DNA from: Aphrocallistes beatrix
Taxonomy: Eukaryota > Porifera > Hexactinellida > Sceptrulophora > Aphrocallistidae
Reading direction: 5' to 3'
Assembly: GCA_963281255.1 (NCBI GenBank)
Contig: OY725498.1
Location: forward strand, 2,108,001-2,172,000
DNA length: 64,000 nt
Below the pieces are notes generated by a model that worked only from the letters and a program-made list of their open reading frames with translations, was not told the DNA's origin and searched no databases. This document shows positions 22,109 to 33,043 of the stretch, piece after piece. The position numbers and the translations under genes were made by a program. Position 1 is the stretch's first letter; each line of letters opens with the position of its first letter.

Positions 22109-22913
22109 AACAATTTTAAAATATGGTATAAATCTTTGTCTCTGTGTATTCTAAATATATTATTGCAAAAATATCTGCTGGACGAAATCCGAAGGTTTTA
22201 TAAATATAGGAAATCTGTTTTAAGATTTTGATATCAGCGTCCAAAGTATTCGCCGGGTATCCCCTCTGCTAATATCTCGTTCAAAATCACGTCAAATCAG
22301 CTTTGCATACCAGAATTCTGACTCAGAGTTCAAGTTCCATCAATTTATTGAACAGATATAGACTTTTTGAGAATGGAATGTAGTCACATTCCGATGTAAT
22401 CATGTCGTTGCTATGACCTAAATAGTCCTAGTATTGTTCTTTTTAGCAAATCCTTTTCTATAACTTTAAGTATCACACTTGGATCTAGACGAGATTAGAA
22501 TATAATCTACCTATTTTATTATACTGTCTTATTTTTGTTGCAGTGATGCACAAGATCTAGGAGAATGCGAGTGTGCTACATTCGATTTGTTTATAAAGAC
22601 TGACGCTATCCTTTCTTAGAATTATATTTGGGGATATAAGAAAGAATTTTTATATTTACAAGCACGCTTCGCTTGCTTACGCTGCGCGGCTTGCGGAGAC
22701 TGCGTGTCTGCAGAGTCATCCTGCTCTCTATCAAAGATGAGGTTGATTGTTTTATAATTCACTTTTAAAACGTCATGAATTCTGAACTAAAGAAGAAAAG
22801 TTAGGTCCATAATAAAATTTTGATAAAAACATCTACATCCCTAAAAACGCCGTGCCAACCGTTTAAATATAGTCTCTAGCCTATTTTTAGAATTTTGTTA
22901 CTTAATGTATCTA
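22109..22913. other. CWC27 3' flank with a degenerate repeat X hairpin block
   Basis: 22109-22650 is AT-rich with no gene. At 22663-22725, AAGCACGCTTCGCTTGCTTACGCTGC-type sequence (broken here as GCTTCGCTTGCTTACGCTG) is a degenerate version of the GC-rich block of repeat X. 22840-22910 resembles parts of 30530-30600. Confidence 0.5.
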
Positions 22914-23445
22914 TCCTTACTATTAAAACTCGATTAATGTTTGCATATATATATATATACAAGCGCGCTTCGCTTACTTGTGCTGCCCGGCTGGCGGACA
23001 CTTTGTGTCCGCCAGAGGCTCCCTTCTTTCGCCTGAGGTCACATTGGTTAATTATAAGGGAGATTGCATCTCTAAATATGTCCATCTTAGTGTTACTAAT
23101 CGATATCACTCGAAAAATCACCAAATTTGTCAATTTAAAAATTTTTTATGCGTAATGATAATGTTATAACAAAGTGATGAGTCATCAATTTTTAATGATA
23201 ATTACAGCATATGTGAGGTATATTGATATGCACATTCAAATTTCAGCCGCTATCACTTAAAATGGCTGAGTTATGCTTGAATGACTGTATTGCTTAACTT
23301 CTAAAAATGTGACGACGTCATAATTCCATGATGAGTTGACATTTTCGTCTGAGCTCAGAACTTAGTGGAGCCAAAGCCAAAAGACTCCTACATGCCAAAA
23401 AATCAGCTTTCTGTACCTGGCACTTTCTCCAATCAATTCGTTAAT
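22914..23445 (+). repeat. Repeat X, copy a
   Basis: Begins TCCTTACTATTAAAACTCG, then a TATA run, then a GC-rich block (22963-23045) with the hairpin CTGGCGGACAC-TTT-GTGTCCGCCAG. An AT-rich body follows, ending at CAATCAATTCGTTA. The second terminal repeat is missing: a TA run leads straight into the pogo-like MITE at 23469. Confidence 0.8.
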
Positions 23446-23468
23446 ATATATATATATATATATATATA

Positions 23469-23913
23469 CAGTGGAACCTGTATATAACGGCCACCCAAGG
23501 GACTGGACAAAATTGGCCGTTATACACAGGTGACCGTTATATACAGGTGATTGTCTCAATCCCCAAAAGGAATCAACGTAGTGCAATAAATATAAGTTTT
23601 TAGAAATCCATTACTTAAAGTAATTACATGAAACTTGTTTATCGTTCGTAACAGGTCCTGTATTAAACACATAAAAAGGTTAAAAAGGTGATGGCCGTTA
23701 TAGACAGGTAGTGGCCGTTATAGACAAGTAGTGGCCGTTATAGACAGTTTTAGGGTCAGTAAGGGACTACAAACGGGTGGCCGCTGGCCGCGTTGAGCAG
23801 GTGACCGCTATACACAGGTTTAATATTATGGAATTTCGGACGGGACTGTTCATTAGTGATCGCTATAGACAGGTGACCGTTATATAGAGTGGCCGTTATA
23901 GCAGGTTCGACTG
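23469..23913. mobile_element. Pogo-like MITE with TAACGGCC-rich interior, copy 1
   Basis: The ends CAGTGGAACCTGTATATAAC and GTTATAGCAGGTTCGACTG are inverted and flanked by TA. The interior holds many repeats of GGCCGTTATANACAGGT. Other copies: 52721-53175 (complete) and 52494-52660 (partial, inverted). It landed in a TA run between two repeat X copies. Confidence 0.88.
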
Positions 23914-23923
23914 TATATATATA

Positions 23924-24529
23924 TCCTTACTATTAAAACTCGATTAATGTTTGTGTATATATATATATATATATATATATACTATATATCTGTAACGAAT
24001 TGATTGAAGAAACTGCCGGGCACAGAAAGCTAATTTTTGGCATGTGGGAGTCTTTTGGCTATGGCTCCACTAAGTTCTGAGCTCAGAGCAAAATGTCGAC
24101 TCATCATGGAATTATGACGTCATTGTCACATTTTTAAAAGTTAAGCAACACAGTTATTCGGGAATAACTCAGCTATTATAGGAGATAGCAGGCTGAAATT
24201 TTAATAGAATCTGTATACTAACACGCTTCACATATGATGCAACTATCATCAAAAAATGATGACTCACCACTTTGTTATGATGTCATCATTACTCATCAAA
24301 ATTTTAAGAATTGACAAATTTGGTAATTTTTCGAGTGATATCGATTTTAAAACTAAGATTGACATATTTAAAGATGATATCTCCCTTATAATTAACCAAT
24401 GTCACCTTCAGGCGACCGAAGGGAGCCTCTGGCGGACACAAAGTGTCCGCCAGCCGTGCAGCGCAAGCAAGCGAAGCGCGCTTGTATGTATATATATATA
24501 CACACATTCATCGAGTTTTAATAGTAAGG
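23924..24529 (-). repeat. Repeat X, copy b, complete with 40-bp inverted termini
   Basis: The left end TCCTTACTATTAAAACTCG at 23924 and the inverted right end CGAGTTTTAATAGTAAGG to 24529 bound a 606-bp element. The left terminus is followed by a TATA run and TGTAACGAATTGATTGAAG; the right one is preceded by the GC-rich block (24405-24487) with the hairpin CTGGCGGACAC-AAA-GTGTCCGCCAG. This copy defines the architecture used to read the partial ones. No coding capacity. The class is uncertain: a short TIR element or a Helentron-like derivative. Confidence 0.75.
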
Positions 24530-24640
24530 CATAGCCTACTGTATATAAGGCCTGCCATCTACTTGGAAAATCTGGACTAGGGATGCACTAGTGGACGATT
24601 ATTATAATGAACCACAACTTTTAATGATGATTTTATCACT
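24530..24640. mobile_element. Solo end of a CATAGCC P-like element
   Basis: CATAGCCTACTGTATATAAGG starts right at the edge of repeat X (motif shown to 20 bases: CATAGCCTACTGTATATAAG). GGACTAGGGATG follows at 24575, about 47 bp in, as in the other members. No matching right end was found before or after the LINE, so the element is truncated and the end coordinate is nominal. Confidence 0.55.
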
Positions 24641-24789
24641 TGCTTAATCAATGAGAATACATTATGTGAAGTTGTTTCCCCCATATTCTCTGTCATAAAT
24701 ATTTAACCTAGCCTCCATAATCCTTCTCAGCAGCAGATCACTTTCCATTTTAAGATGCAAGAACTCAGAGAGAGACATTTGACCGACGT

Positions 24790-27700
24790 TTCGATAATAA
24801 TAATATACATTTATATAGCGCAGATTCCATATTAATATGTTCAAGTGCGCTGTACAATTCAATAAAAGTAGGTGTGTGTTATGCATGTATGTATGTATGC
24901 GTGTGTATGTGTATGTATGCTTGTAAGGTATGTATATGCATTGAAGTTAATTTAAGTGGATGTGTCGTGCGCGATACGGAAAAGATGAGTTTTCAAGAGT
25001 TTTTTGAAGAGAAGAAGTGAGGGGGCATTCCGAATGCTCGGAGGCAGAAGATTCCACTCAACAGGCGCATCTAAAGTGAATGCACGATCACCCAGAGTTT
25101 TGGAAGATTTGATAGTAGGATGCTCAAGGAGGATGGCGTTGGATGATCGTAGAGTACGATTGGATGACTTAACCTGTATGAGCTGGATGATATAGTCCGG
25201 AGCAAGAGAATGGATGGCTTTGTAAGTTATGTGGAGGATTTTGAAGAGGATACGATGTTTAACAGGCAGCCAGTGGAGGTTAATAAGAAGAGGAGATGAC
25301 GAAAAGGTACGAGAGACATTGTAGATAAGGCTGCACTGTTCTGGACTCGCTGGAGTCGAGCTAAGAGGGATGAGGGGCAACCATACAAGAGACTGTTACA
25401 ATAATCAAGACGAGATGTGATAAGAGAATTAACAAGAGTTTCACAGACTTCCCTAGAGAGATACTTTCTAATACGCCGGATGTTATAGATGTAATAGAAG
25501 CAGGAGGAGGCAACTTTGCTGACCTGAGTAGACATTGAGAGGGTATTGTCGAGCCAAGTTCCAAGATTCCGTACTTCTTTGGAAGAAGAGATTCTCGACT
25601 CACCAACAGAGATGCTATCAGTTTGAACCTTAGATAGTTGTTGACGAGTCCCTATTATAAGGAACTCAGTCTTGGTGTCATTGATAAGTAACTTGTTGGT
25701 GAGGAGCCAGGAACGGATCGCGGAGATGCAAGATTGAATGGCGGAGAAAGCAGATTCTTCAGAAGAGATGGAACCGGGTTTAAAAGAAAGATAGACCTGA
25801 GTATCGTCGGCATAGCAGTGCATGTCGGGGAGGTGGGACCTAATGAGGTCGAATAGAGGACTAGTATAGAGGCTAAAGAGAAGCGGACCAAGACAAGAAC
25901 CCTGAGGAACTCCGTGTTGGACCGGGATATTGGAGGAATTAGAACCCTTAATCGAGACGAACTGAGTCCTACCAGAGAGGTAAGATTCAAACCAAGACAG
26001 AGAAGAGCCGCAAATGCCGAAATGAGACTGGAGACGGTTGAGTAAGATGGTATGGTCGACGGTGTCGAAGGCTGAGCTAAGATCAAGAAGAACCAGAAGG
26101 GATACGTGTTGGCGATTCATGCTGAGGAGGATGTCGTTTGTGACCTTCAGGAGCGCAGTCTCCGTACTGTGGTGTTTACGATAGGCAGACTGCGTCCCGG
26201 GGAAGAGATGATGTAATGTAAGATGATTCACGACCTGGATGGAAGCGGCCCTCTCAGTGATCTTAGAAATGAAAGAAAGATTGCTAAGTGGACGATAGTT
26301 AGAGAAGATGGGATCAAGATTTGGTCTTTTAAGTTTGGGCAAGATGATGGCGCGCTTCCAGGGAGAAGGAAAATGACCAGTGGAGAGGGAACCATTTACG
26401 ATTTTCGTAAGGATGGGCGCTAGGATGGGTAGAGATGATTTGACCAAGGATGCTGGGATAGGATCGAGGATGCAAGATTTATTAGGAGCAGAGGAAACAA
26501 GGGAAACAATTTCTTCCTCAGATAATTCTTTGAATTGGTGGAAAGTATGTTGGAATTCGATGTTTGAATTATCTGAGGGGGTAATGGAAGACGACGATGC
26601 ACTTGAATCAATGGCGGAACGGATGTTATCTACCTTAAGAACAAAGAAGTTGGCGAGTTCCTGAGAAAGAGCAGCCTTATCAGCATGAGGTGGTAGGACC
26701 TGTTGCTGGCGTAAGCCGAGAAGTGTGTTAGCCTTACGGAAGAGTGAGCGTTGGTCATGACAGGACTGACTGATCCAATCAGAATAGAAACTGCGACGTT
26801 CCCTGTTCATCAGGTCAGTCACAAGATTCCTCTGATGCTTGAATTCAGCCAAATGGTCAGAGTCATTAGACTGGCGCCACTTCCGTTCAGCTTTCCTTCT
26901 CGCTCGCTTGGCCTGCTTGATGCTACTGGTGAACCAAGGGACACGGGGACGGGTGACTATGGTTTTGGGTCGCGGAGGAGCATGCTGATCATAGATAGAA
27001 GATAGGGTGCTGTTATATGATACAATAAGTTCATCAAGATCATCAGGTGGGCTAGCACATAGATCAGAGGAAGCGAGATCAGCAAGAAAGATTGGGAGGT
27101 TGATGGATTTGGAACGATAGGTAACCTCCTGAGAGGAAAGAGAAGGTTTGGAAAGCGAGAGACTACAAGAGATGGAGAAATGGTCAGAGAATAGATGGAC
27201 AGGAGAGGGATCAGAGAGGATGATGTTGTCTGCAGAACGGGATATTATTAGATCGAGAATGTGACCCCTTCTCATGAGTTGGCTGATTCACATGCTGGAT
27301 CAAAGATAGAGAACGCAGGAGCTCGGAGAACTGTAAAGACTCAGACGGGATGTCAACATGGATATTGAAGTCTCCAGTTATTATTAGGGGCTCCTTGCAT
27401 AAGAGGATGGGTTCGAGCAGAGAAGAAAACTGATCAAGGAAGGTAGAAATAGAAATAGGATGATTCCTTGAGTAGGGAGAGGCCGATAAATTAGGATAAT
27501 ACGAAGGGAGATTTCAGAAGAAGAGATAGTCCAATCCGAGAACTCAAAAGATGATACTTCACCAGATGTATTGCACTTCAGCGTGAAGGAATCACGACAG
27601 AGAAGTGCAGTGCCTCCACCCTGACGATATGCAGACCTTGCACGATCAAGGAGTTGGTAGCCGAATGGAGTGCATTCAGCTCTCACTGCCGCATCCCTTG

Positions 27701-28260
27701 ACGTGAACCAGGTCTCAGTAACGGCAACAACGTCAGGATGGTGGTCAGATACATAGTCAAGAAAACGAGAGGATTTAGTCCTAAGATTCCTAGCATTGAG
27801 AAGATGGAAGGATATGAGATGAGGATGACCACGCGGGGAAGATTTAATCAGCTTGATAGTAATAAGATTGGATTGATTTCGAGCCGAAGAAATACGCATG
27901 GTGTTAGGCAAGAGGGAAGGAGAAAGATGAGAATAAGAATGAGGAGGAAGTAGAGAAGGAATAGGAAGAAGAAAGTGGCTCAGGTGCGGAGCACCTGTCT
28001 CCCCCGAGTAAGCTAAGCGAGCGAGGGGGAGGAGGGGTATATGCCTATATTGAGGAATGGTTGGTGGTTGTGGTGGAGTAGGAAGAAGAGGAGAATTAGG
28101 ATTCGGAAGTGGAAGATCAGCTGACTCGATCCTATTTATACTAGGAGAGTGCGAGCTGAGTGAGGAGATAGGCCTCCAAGGAAGAGGGAGGAGAGGTGTA
28201 GGCCTATAGTGAGGAATGGTGGACCAAAAGTGGAGACTGGAAGGAAAACCAAAAGTGGAG
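24790..28260 (-). mobile_element. CR1/L2-type LINE, decayed, 3' end at about 24790
   Basis: Read on the minus strand, the element has an apurinic-type endonuclease region (27911-27280), a reverse transcriptase (27275-25330) and a C-terminal region (25380-24952). The 3' end has the TGCGCTATATAAATGTATA motif ending in an ATT-type repeat at 24792-24806, typical of the L2/CR1 group. The 3' untranslated part contains a TATG microsatellite (24870-24935). The 5' limit is approximate; a partly duplicated CCAAAAGTGGAGACTGGA (28222 and 28249) lies near it. Confidence 0.85.
24952..27911 (-). pseudogene. LINE endonuclease/reverse transcriptase, frameshifted
   Basis: The endonuclease part reads HLLNARNLRTKSSRFLDY, then DVVAVTETWF (the catalytic ETW block) and RQGGGTALLCRDS, then in another frame IITGDFNIHVD. 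The long frame 25227-27275 carries the reverse transcriptase: NYRPLSNLSFISKITERA, QSAYRKHHSTETALL, LLDLSSAFDTVDH, VPQGSCLGPLLFSLY and the catalytic YADDTQVYLSF. The C-terminal frame 24952-25380 has LHWLPVKHRILFKI and FKKLLKTHLF, usual for the L2/CR1/Rex group. Frame breaks at about 27480, 27270 and 25330 make this copy inactive, yet the 682-codon reverse transcriptase frame is intact, so the copy is not ancient. Its base composition is less AT-rich than the surroundings. Confidence 0.9.
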
Positions 28261-28301
28261 ACTGGAGCTAAACCATATTGCCTTTCATGGTATCCTCTTA
28301 A

Positions 28302-28442
28302 TTGCTCTCGATATCTAAAATAAACGGACTCCGTTCTCTGGAGTCAAAGGAAGAATATTGCTTAACAAAGGAGACTCCTAGCTTGAAATATGAGATTGAG
28401 GAGAAAGAGAAGTACCTTGTCAGGAATTTGCAAGATCTAAAA
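28302..28442 (+). other. Possible orphan exon with coiled-coil content
   Basis: An open segment encodes LESKEEYCLTKETPSLKYEI then EEKEKYLVRNLQDLKG, charged and heptad-like, and runs into a good donor (AAAAG|GTAAGT at 28441-28442 onward). No convincing acceptor precedes it. It may be an exon of an unknown gene whose other exons I cannot see, or chance. Confidence 0.25.
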
Positions 28443-28496
28443 GGTAAGTATATTTGCTTTCAATTAATACTAGCAAATTGTATTTGTTCCATCTGA

Positions 28497-29047
28497 CAAT
28501 TGTATCCGAATTATTATATTCTGACAAATCTTAAAAACATCTCGGAGGATGTCATAGACAGCGAATGGGTCATATCCCCAAGGGAGTGATACCTTGAAAA
28601 TAATCGTTTAAAATTTGTGGGAAAAATTCTAGGTTATATTTCACATGCAGGTCGCTTGGTCATAGCAATACCAATACTGATAATTATATATATATTTCAA
28701 TGAAGCATTTATTTCAGAAAACACAAGGGAGAGCTCCCCGACCTTAAGCGTCTATGATGTTTTCTCGTTTATCCTGAAATAGTCATTTTTATCTGCATAT
28801 GTAGAGGGTGCGTCAAAAGCAACAAGGAATAATTTGTATTATTGAAAATTGTTCTACAGAGATCTAATCTGCAAAGTAAAAGTTAATTGTATTTCACAGC
28901 TTTCAATAAATAAGTGAAACATTTTAGTTCAGTTTAAATTCGGAAGATTATCTAGTAATAGTTTACTATGATCATGGCCGGCGCTATCCAAACAATATTC
29001 TTCATAAGTCATGAAAATTATATCTAAGGAAGTTCTTTGGTCTAAAT
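28497..29047. other. AT-rich DNA, nothing recognised
   Basis: There are no frames, no clear terminal repeats and no RNA gene features. Confidence 0.5.
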
Positions 29048-29227
29048 CAGGATTGCTGTGGGAATGGGAATCACCATAGGATTCCTATGGGGATTCACAC
29101 AGGGTCCTCCCATAGGATTGCTGTAGGAATCCTCATGGGGATTCCTATGGGAATCCCCATGGGGATTCCCACAAGAATTCTATGGGGATGGGATGGAATG
29201 GGAATTTCATTCCCACGGCAACCCTGG
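29048..29227. mobile_element. hAT MITE with CCTATGGGGATTCC repeats
   Basis: The ends CAGGATTGCTGTGGGAATG and, inverted, CAGGGTTGCCGTGGGAATG match. The flanks GTCTAAAT (29040-29047) and GTATAAAT (29228-29235) are a 7-of-8 duplication. The whole interior is a degenerate tandem of ATGGGGATTCCYAT units. Confidence 0.8.
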
Positions 29228-29289
29228 TATAAATGCATTTGTATCAATACAGCAAAGACCCTGTCGCAAAAATAGTTGCATCACAGTTC

Positions 29290-29446
29290 AGGGTTGGGGT
29301 CAATTACAATTATAATTGTATAATTAGTAATTAATTACAATTATACTGCAATAGAAGTGTAATTGTAATTGAAAATTTACATGCCTTGAAATTGATTCGT
29401 AATTATAATTGAACAAATGTAATTGACCCTATTGTTATCCGACTTT
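29290..29446. repeat. AT-rich hAT-like MITE (TCAATTACA arms)
   Basis: CAGGGTTGGGGTCAATTACA on the left and TGTAATTGACCC on the right are inverted. The interior is made of TAATTGTAATTA units. The right terminus is degraded. Confidence 0.55.
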
Positions 29447-29479
29447 TGAAATTATTAAAAATTGTCAAATTTGGTGATT

Positions 29480-29634
29480 TTTCGTGCGATATCGATTATA
29501 CTGTAACAGTAGTACCGACGTATTTAGGGATGTTATTTCCGTTATAATTAATCAATGTAACCCCAGGCTCCTCTGGCGGACACAAAGTGTCCGCCAGCCG
29601 CGCAACGCAAGCAAGCAAAGCGCGCTTGTTATAA
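29480..29634 (-). repeat. Repeat X, fragment c
   Basis: It carries part of the body (GTGCGATATCGATTATA) and the GC-rich block with hairpin CTGGCGGACAC-AAA-GTGTCCGCCAG, ending GCGCGCTTGTTATAACC. This is the subtype with TTATAAC instead of the usual 40-bp terminus, as in 32400. Confidence 0.75.
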
Positions 29635-29704
29635 CCAAAAGTAAAAAAATAATTTATCATATAGATTCGAAAATATGATATTTGAACTCTATACCCCTGA
29701 ATAC

Positions 29705-30117
29705 CAGGGTTGGGTTTTGTCCGTCCAAAACAGGTTTTGGACAGGGCAGTGGACAAAACCTGGTTTTAACCGGTTAAAACGGACAAAATTGGACAAAACA
29801 TAATGGAAACTGTAAATCATTGCAGTGGGTACGAAACAGTTTAGGATGGAAAGAGAGCGAGGACAATGAATGGATTTTCTTGCTAACTACTGTTTATTAC
29901 CATAACTATATTTTGTATTCGATTTATCATGGAAGACACGAACAACACTTGGATAAAACCTGGACAAAACTTGGATATAACGGTTATATCCAAGTTTTGT
30001 CCAAGTTTTGCCCAGGTTTTGTCCAGTTTTGTCCACCCAAGAGGTTTTGGACAGGACGGTTTTAACCTGGTTAAAACCACTAGGTTTTGTCCAAGTGGAC
30101 AAAACCTGCCAACCCTG
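29705..30117. mobile_element. hAT MITE built of GGTTTTGTCCA repeats
   Basis: The ends CAGGGTTGGGTTTTGTCC and GGACAAAACCTGCCAACCCTG (the last 20 bases are inverted to the first) match. The perfect 8-bp duplication CTGAATAC lies at 29697-29704 and 30118-30125. Both ends expand into arrays of the unit AAGTTTTGTCC or GGTTTTAACC facing each other; only 29820-29930 is unique. Confidence 0.93.
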
Positions 30118-30125
30118 CTGAATAC

Positions 30126-30802
30126 CCAATGTCATCCTTTGGAAGCTAGTCTCTAGCATATTTTTCAAAATTCGCCAAATGGTGCGAAATATATATATGC
30201 ACATAACCTTTTTATTGTTTCCCCTTAATAATATTTAGATATCTAACATCAATTGTGGCTTTGAATTATTAATAACAATGACAGTCTATTGTAGTGCTGT
30301 ACAATGATTTATATTGTGAGAGTGAAATCAATAGTGCGAAAAATTGTTTTCCATTTTTTTTGCAGAGGTGTGTAAATTTCGCTTAGATGTTAGAACATTA
30401 ACGTGGTCACATCATTTGACACCTAAATGCCAATTTTCATATTTCTATGACTTGCCAATTTTCAATCAAATCGGACAAACAAAAACAAAAATCCTAGCGT
30501 TTTAACAATATATGTACAAGTGCTCTTCGCTTGCAATCCCATGTCAACCGTTGGAAGATAGTCTCTAGACTATTTTTAGTATTTTTTTACTTTATGTATC
30601 TATCGAAAATAAAAGTTAACAAAAATATATTACATATAGATTCGAAAATATGATTTTTGAACTCTACACCCCTTAAAACCCCATATCAACCGTTTGAAGC
30701 TAGTCTTTAGCGATTTTTAAAAAAATTCATCAAATGGTGTTAAAATATGTATATCAAGTGTGAAAATATACACAAAACCTTTTTTATTGCTATATACTAT
30801 AA
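30126..30802. other. Repeat-derived DNA interrupted by the MITE at 29705
   Basis: TTCGAAAATATGATNTTTGAACTCTA occurs at 29667 and 30641 (shown in part: AAAATATGATTTTTGAACTC), and ACCGTTTGAAGCTAGTCT-like segments occur at 30134, 30546 and 30689. These are tandem or dispersed copies of one unnamed repeat. Its continuation GAATTATTAATAACAATGACAG is found again at 36650. Confidence 0.55.
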
Positions 30803-31147
30803 TACACACCTCGCTGCAGGTGTGATTTTGCTAAGAAAAGTACCCATCAATTTTGAGAGAACTATCAGTAGGTTTAGAAATCACTATAGTCAAAATTTCC
30901 TATCGCAAATTTTTTAAATGAATTAACTTATATTTTTAATGGATTACTTATACGGCGGTCATCACAATAATCACTGCTTATTTCGAATTATCGAGAATAA
31001 ATGCGGGGACCTATTAGATTTATTCGATATGAATTAATGAATATGTATTAAATAATATTTCAAAACCCCAACATAATCATTGGCAAATTAAGGTTTTTTA
31101 AAAACTATGAAAAATTCAAAATTTATATGAAATTTCGTCAGATATTA

Positions 31148-32100
31148 AGTGGAATTTCATCTACATCGCTGTCTTCCCAGCCAATCGTTCCTGTTGGTTT
31201 ATCACTGATACAAAATTGAAGTCATTTAGCGCCTTAAAAAGACCTTTCGGATATCCAGCGTTATCTTCATTATACTTATATCTTCTCCACAAGTCTTTAA
31301 AACGGTGATGGCTTGTTTCCAATGCTTGCTCTGATACTACACGAATTGATTGAAGAAACTGCAAGGCGTAGAAAGCTGATTTTTGGCACGTGGTAGTCTT
31401 TTGGCTATAGTTCCACTAAGTTCTGACTTCAGACGAAAATGTCGACTCATCATGGAATTATGACGTCATTGCCACCTTTTTTATAAATAGAAATTTCAGT
31501 TTTTCGACTATAACAGCCATTTAAGGTGATAGAAGGCTGAAATTTTAATGAAATGTGTAAATTAATATATTTCACATATGATGCAACTATTGTCAAAAAA
31601 TGATGACTCATCACTCCGTTGTGACGTCATCATTACGCATCAAAAATTTAAAAATTTGGTGATTTTTCGTGCGATATCGATTATAACAGTAGGATAGACT
31701 TATTTAGAGATGTTATCCTCCTTATAATTGAGGAGTACATGATATTCTGCACATTTTATGTGCTTCTTCAAACTCGAACAAGTTCTTTCGAAGTCTCCCT
31801 TCAACTCTTGACCAAACACGATGTTACTACATAATCGAACTTGCTTAATTCAATGTATGCACATGTATTTTCATTTGGAAATATTTCTTCACATGAAATT
31901 TAAGTATTTTCCGCATGCTGTTAACTTCAAAGGAACCACCGTGGTAATTACTTTTCAATATATGGTGCTTATTTAACAATATTTCATGGGCTATCCGTTT
32001 ACGGTCAGATAAAAATGAGAGCACTAGATCATACAATCTCTGTCCCACACCTAACATAAGATGAAGCTCAGGAAGTTTAATGCCACTTTTACCTGGGATC
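31148..32100 (-). pseudogene. C-terminal half of the transposase-like protein of the 30.8-36.6 kb element
   Basis: From right to left the minus strand reads EKIPGKSGIKLPELHLMLGV then GQRLYDLVLSFLSD (about 32090-32000). Next come YHGGSFEVNSMRKILKFHV (31945-31890) and KGDFERTCSSLKKH (about 31800). After the repeat X insertion it continues RVVSEQALETSHHRFKDLWR and RRYKYNEDNAGYPKGLFKAL (31340-31200). I know the combination 'PELHLMLGV ... GGxFEGN ... SEQAxExxHxDF' from uncharacterised transposon-derived proteins of cnidarians and arthropods. It is a family memory, not a database result. Stops and frameshifts are numerous. The N-terminal half is at 35000-36090. Confidence 0.6.
31339..31722 (-). repeat. 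Repeat X, truncated copy d
   Basis: Starts CACGAATTGATTGAAGAAAC and runs through the AT-rich body to TTATAATTG, lacking the GC-rich block and both outer termini. It splits the reading frame between AEYHVLLNY/ISCTPQL and SIRVVSEQAL of the transposase-like relic. Confidence 0.75.
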
Positions 32101-32407
32101 TTTTCTATTTATAGTCTGGACCCCAATTTTTTATGGCTTCCCCGCCCAAAATGGCTTAAACAGGAAATGACGCAACACATCCCTGGTATAGGCGGGGTTA
32201 AGAAAGCCATATTTTAATTTAGATTGATCCATGGCCTACTTAACTCAGGCCTCACAGTAGAATGAAAATATTGTACCAGGAATGCAGTCGAAGCCGGTAA
32301 TTGTTAATTAACCACAATGTTTTATTCATGTTTATCTATTCACAATTACCCATCACATTTTCATCCAATCATGTTCGTATATAATTTAATTTGTAAAAAT
32401 AGCGTTC

Positions 32408-32985
32408 ATATATAATTTAATTATAACAAGCGCGCTTCGTTTGCTTGCGCTGCGCGGCTGGCGGACACTTCGTGTCCGCCGGAGGCTCCCTTCGGTCGCC
32501 TGGAGGTGACATTGGTTAATTATAAGGGAGATAACATCTCTAAATATGTCCATCTTAGTGTTAAAACCGATTTCACTCGAAAAATCACCCAATTTGTCAA
32601 TTTTAAAATTTTAATGAGTAATGATGACGTCATAACAAAGTGATGAGTCATCATTTTTTGATGAAAGTCGCATCATATGTGAGGTATGTTAGTATACATA
32701 TTTTATTAGAATTTCAGCCTTCTATCTCCTATAATGGCTGAGTTATGCCCGAATAACTGTGTTGCTTAACTTTTAAAAATGTGACAATGACGTCATAATT
32801 CCATGATGAGTCGACATTTTGCTCTGAACTCAGAACTTACTGGAGCCATAGCCAAAAGACTCCCACATGCCAAAAATCAGCCTTCTGCTCCCGGCAGTTT
32901 CTTCAATCATTTCGTTACAGATATATATATATATATACAAGTATATACTATATACACAAACATTAATCGAGTTTTAATAGTAAGG
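32408..32985 (+). repeat. Repeat X, copy e, upstream of the THAP gene
   Basis: GC-rich block 32408-32515 with hairpin CTGGCGGACAC-TTC-GTGTCCGCC. The full body follows (GATGAGTCGACATTTTGC), then TTTCGTTACAG, a TA run and the terminal CGAGTTTTAATAGTAAGG. The left terminus is replaced by TTAATTATAACAAG. It ends about 58 bp before the likely THAP start codon. Confidence 0.8.
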
Positions 32986-33043
32986 ATAATAAGTGTATGT
33001 ACATACATTTCTTTTTTGCACTAGCTACGTACTTATGTTTGAA

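Noticed and set aside
22985-23015. The CTGGCGGACAC hairpin as a bacterial-type terminator or CRISPR-like repeat
   Set aside because: It recurs only inside dispersed copies of repeat X, without a T-tract or regular spacers, in a eukaryotic genome.
23440-23468. TA microsatellites (also 23950-23985, 32919-32937, 52700-52720) as separate features
   Set aside because: They are internal or terminal parts of repeat X and serve as TA targets; they carry no other signal.
25004-28000. Plus-strand frames across 25-28 kb
   Set aside because: They are shadows of the minus-strand LINE coding regions.
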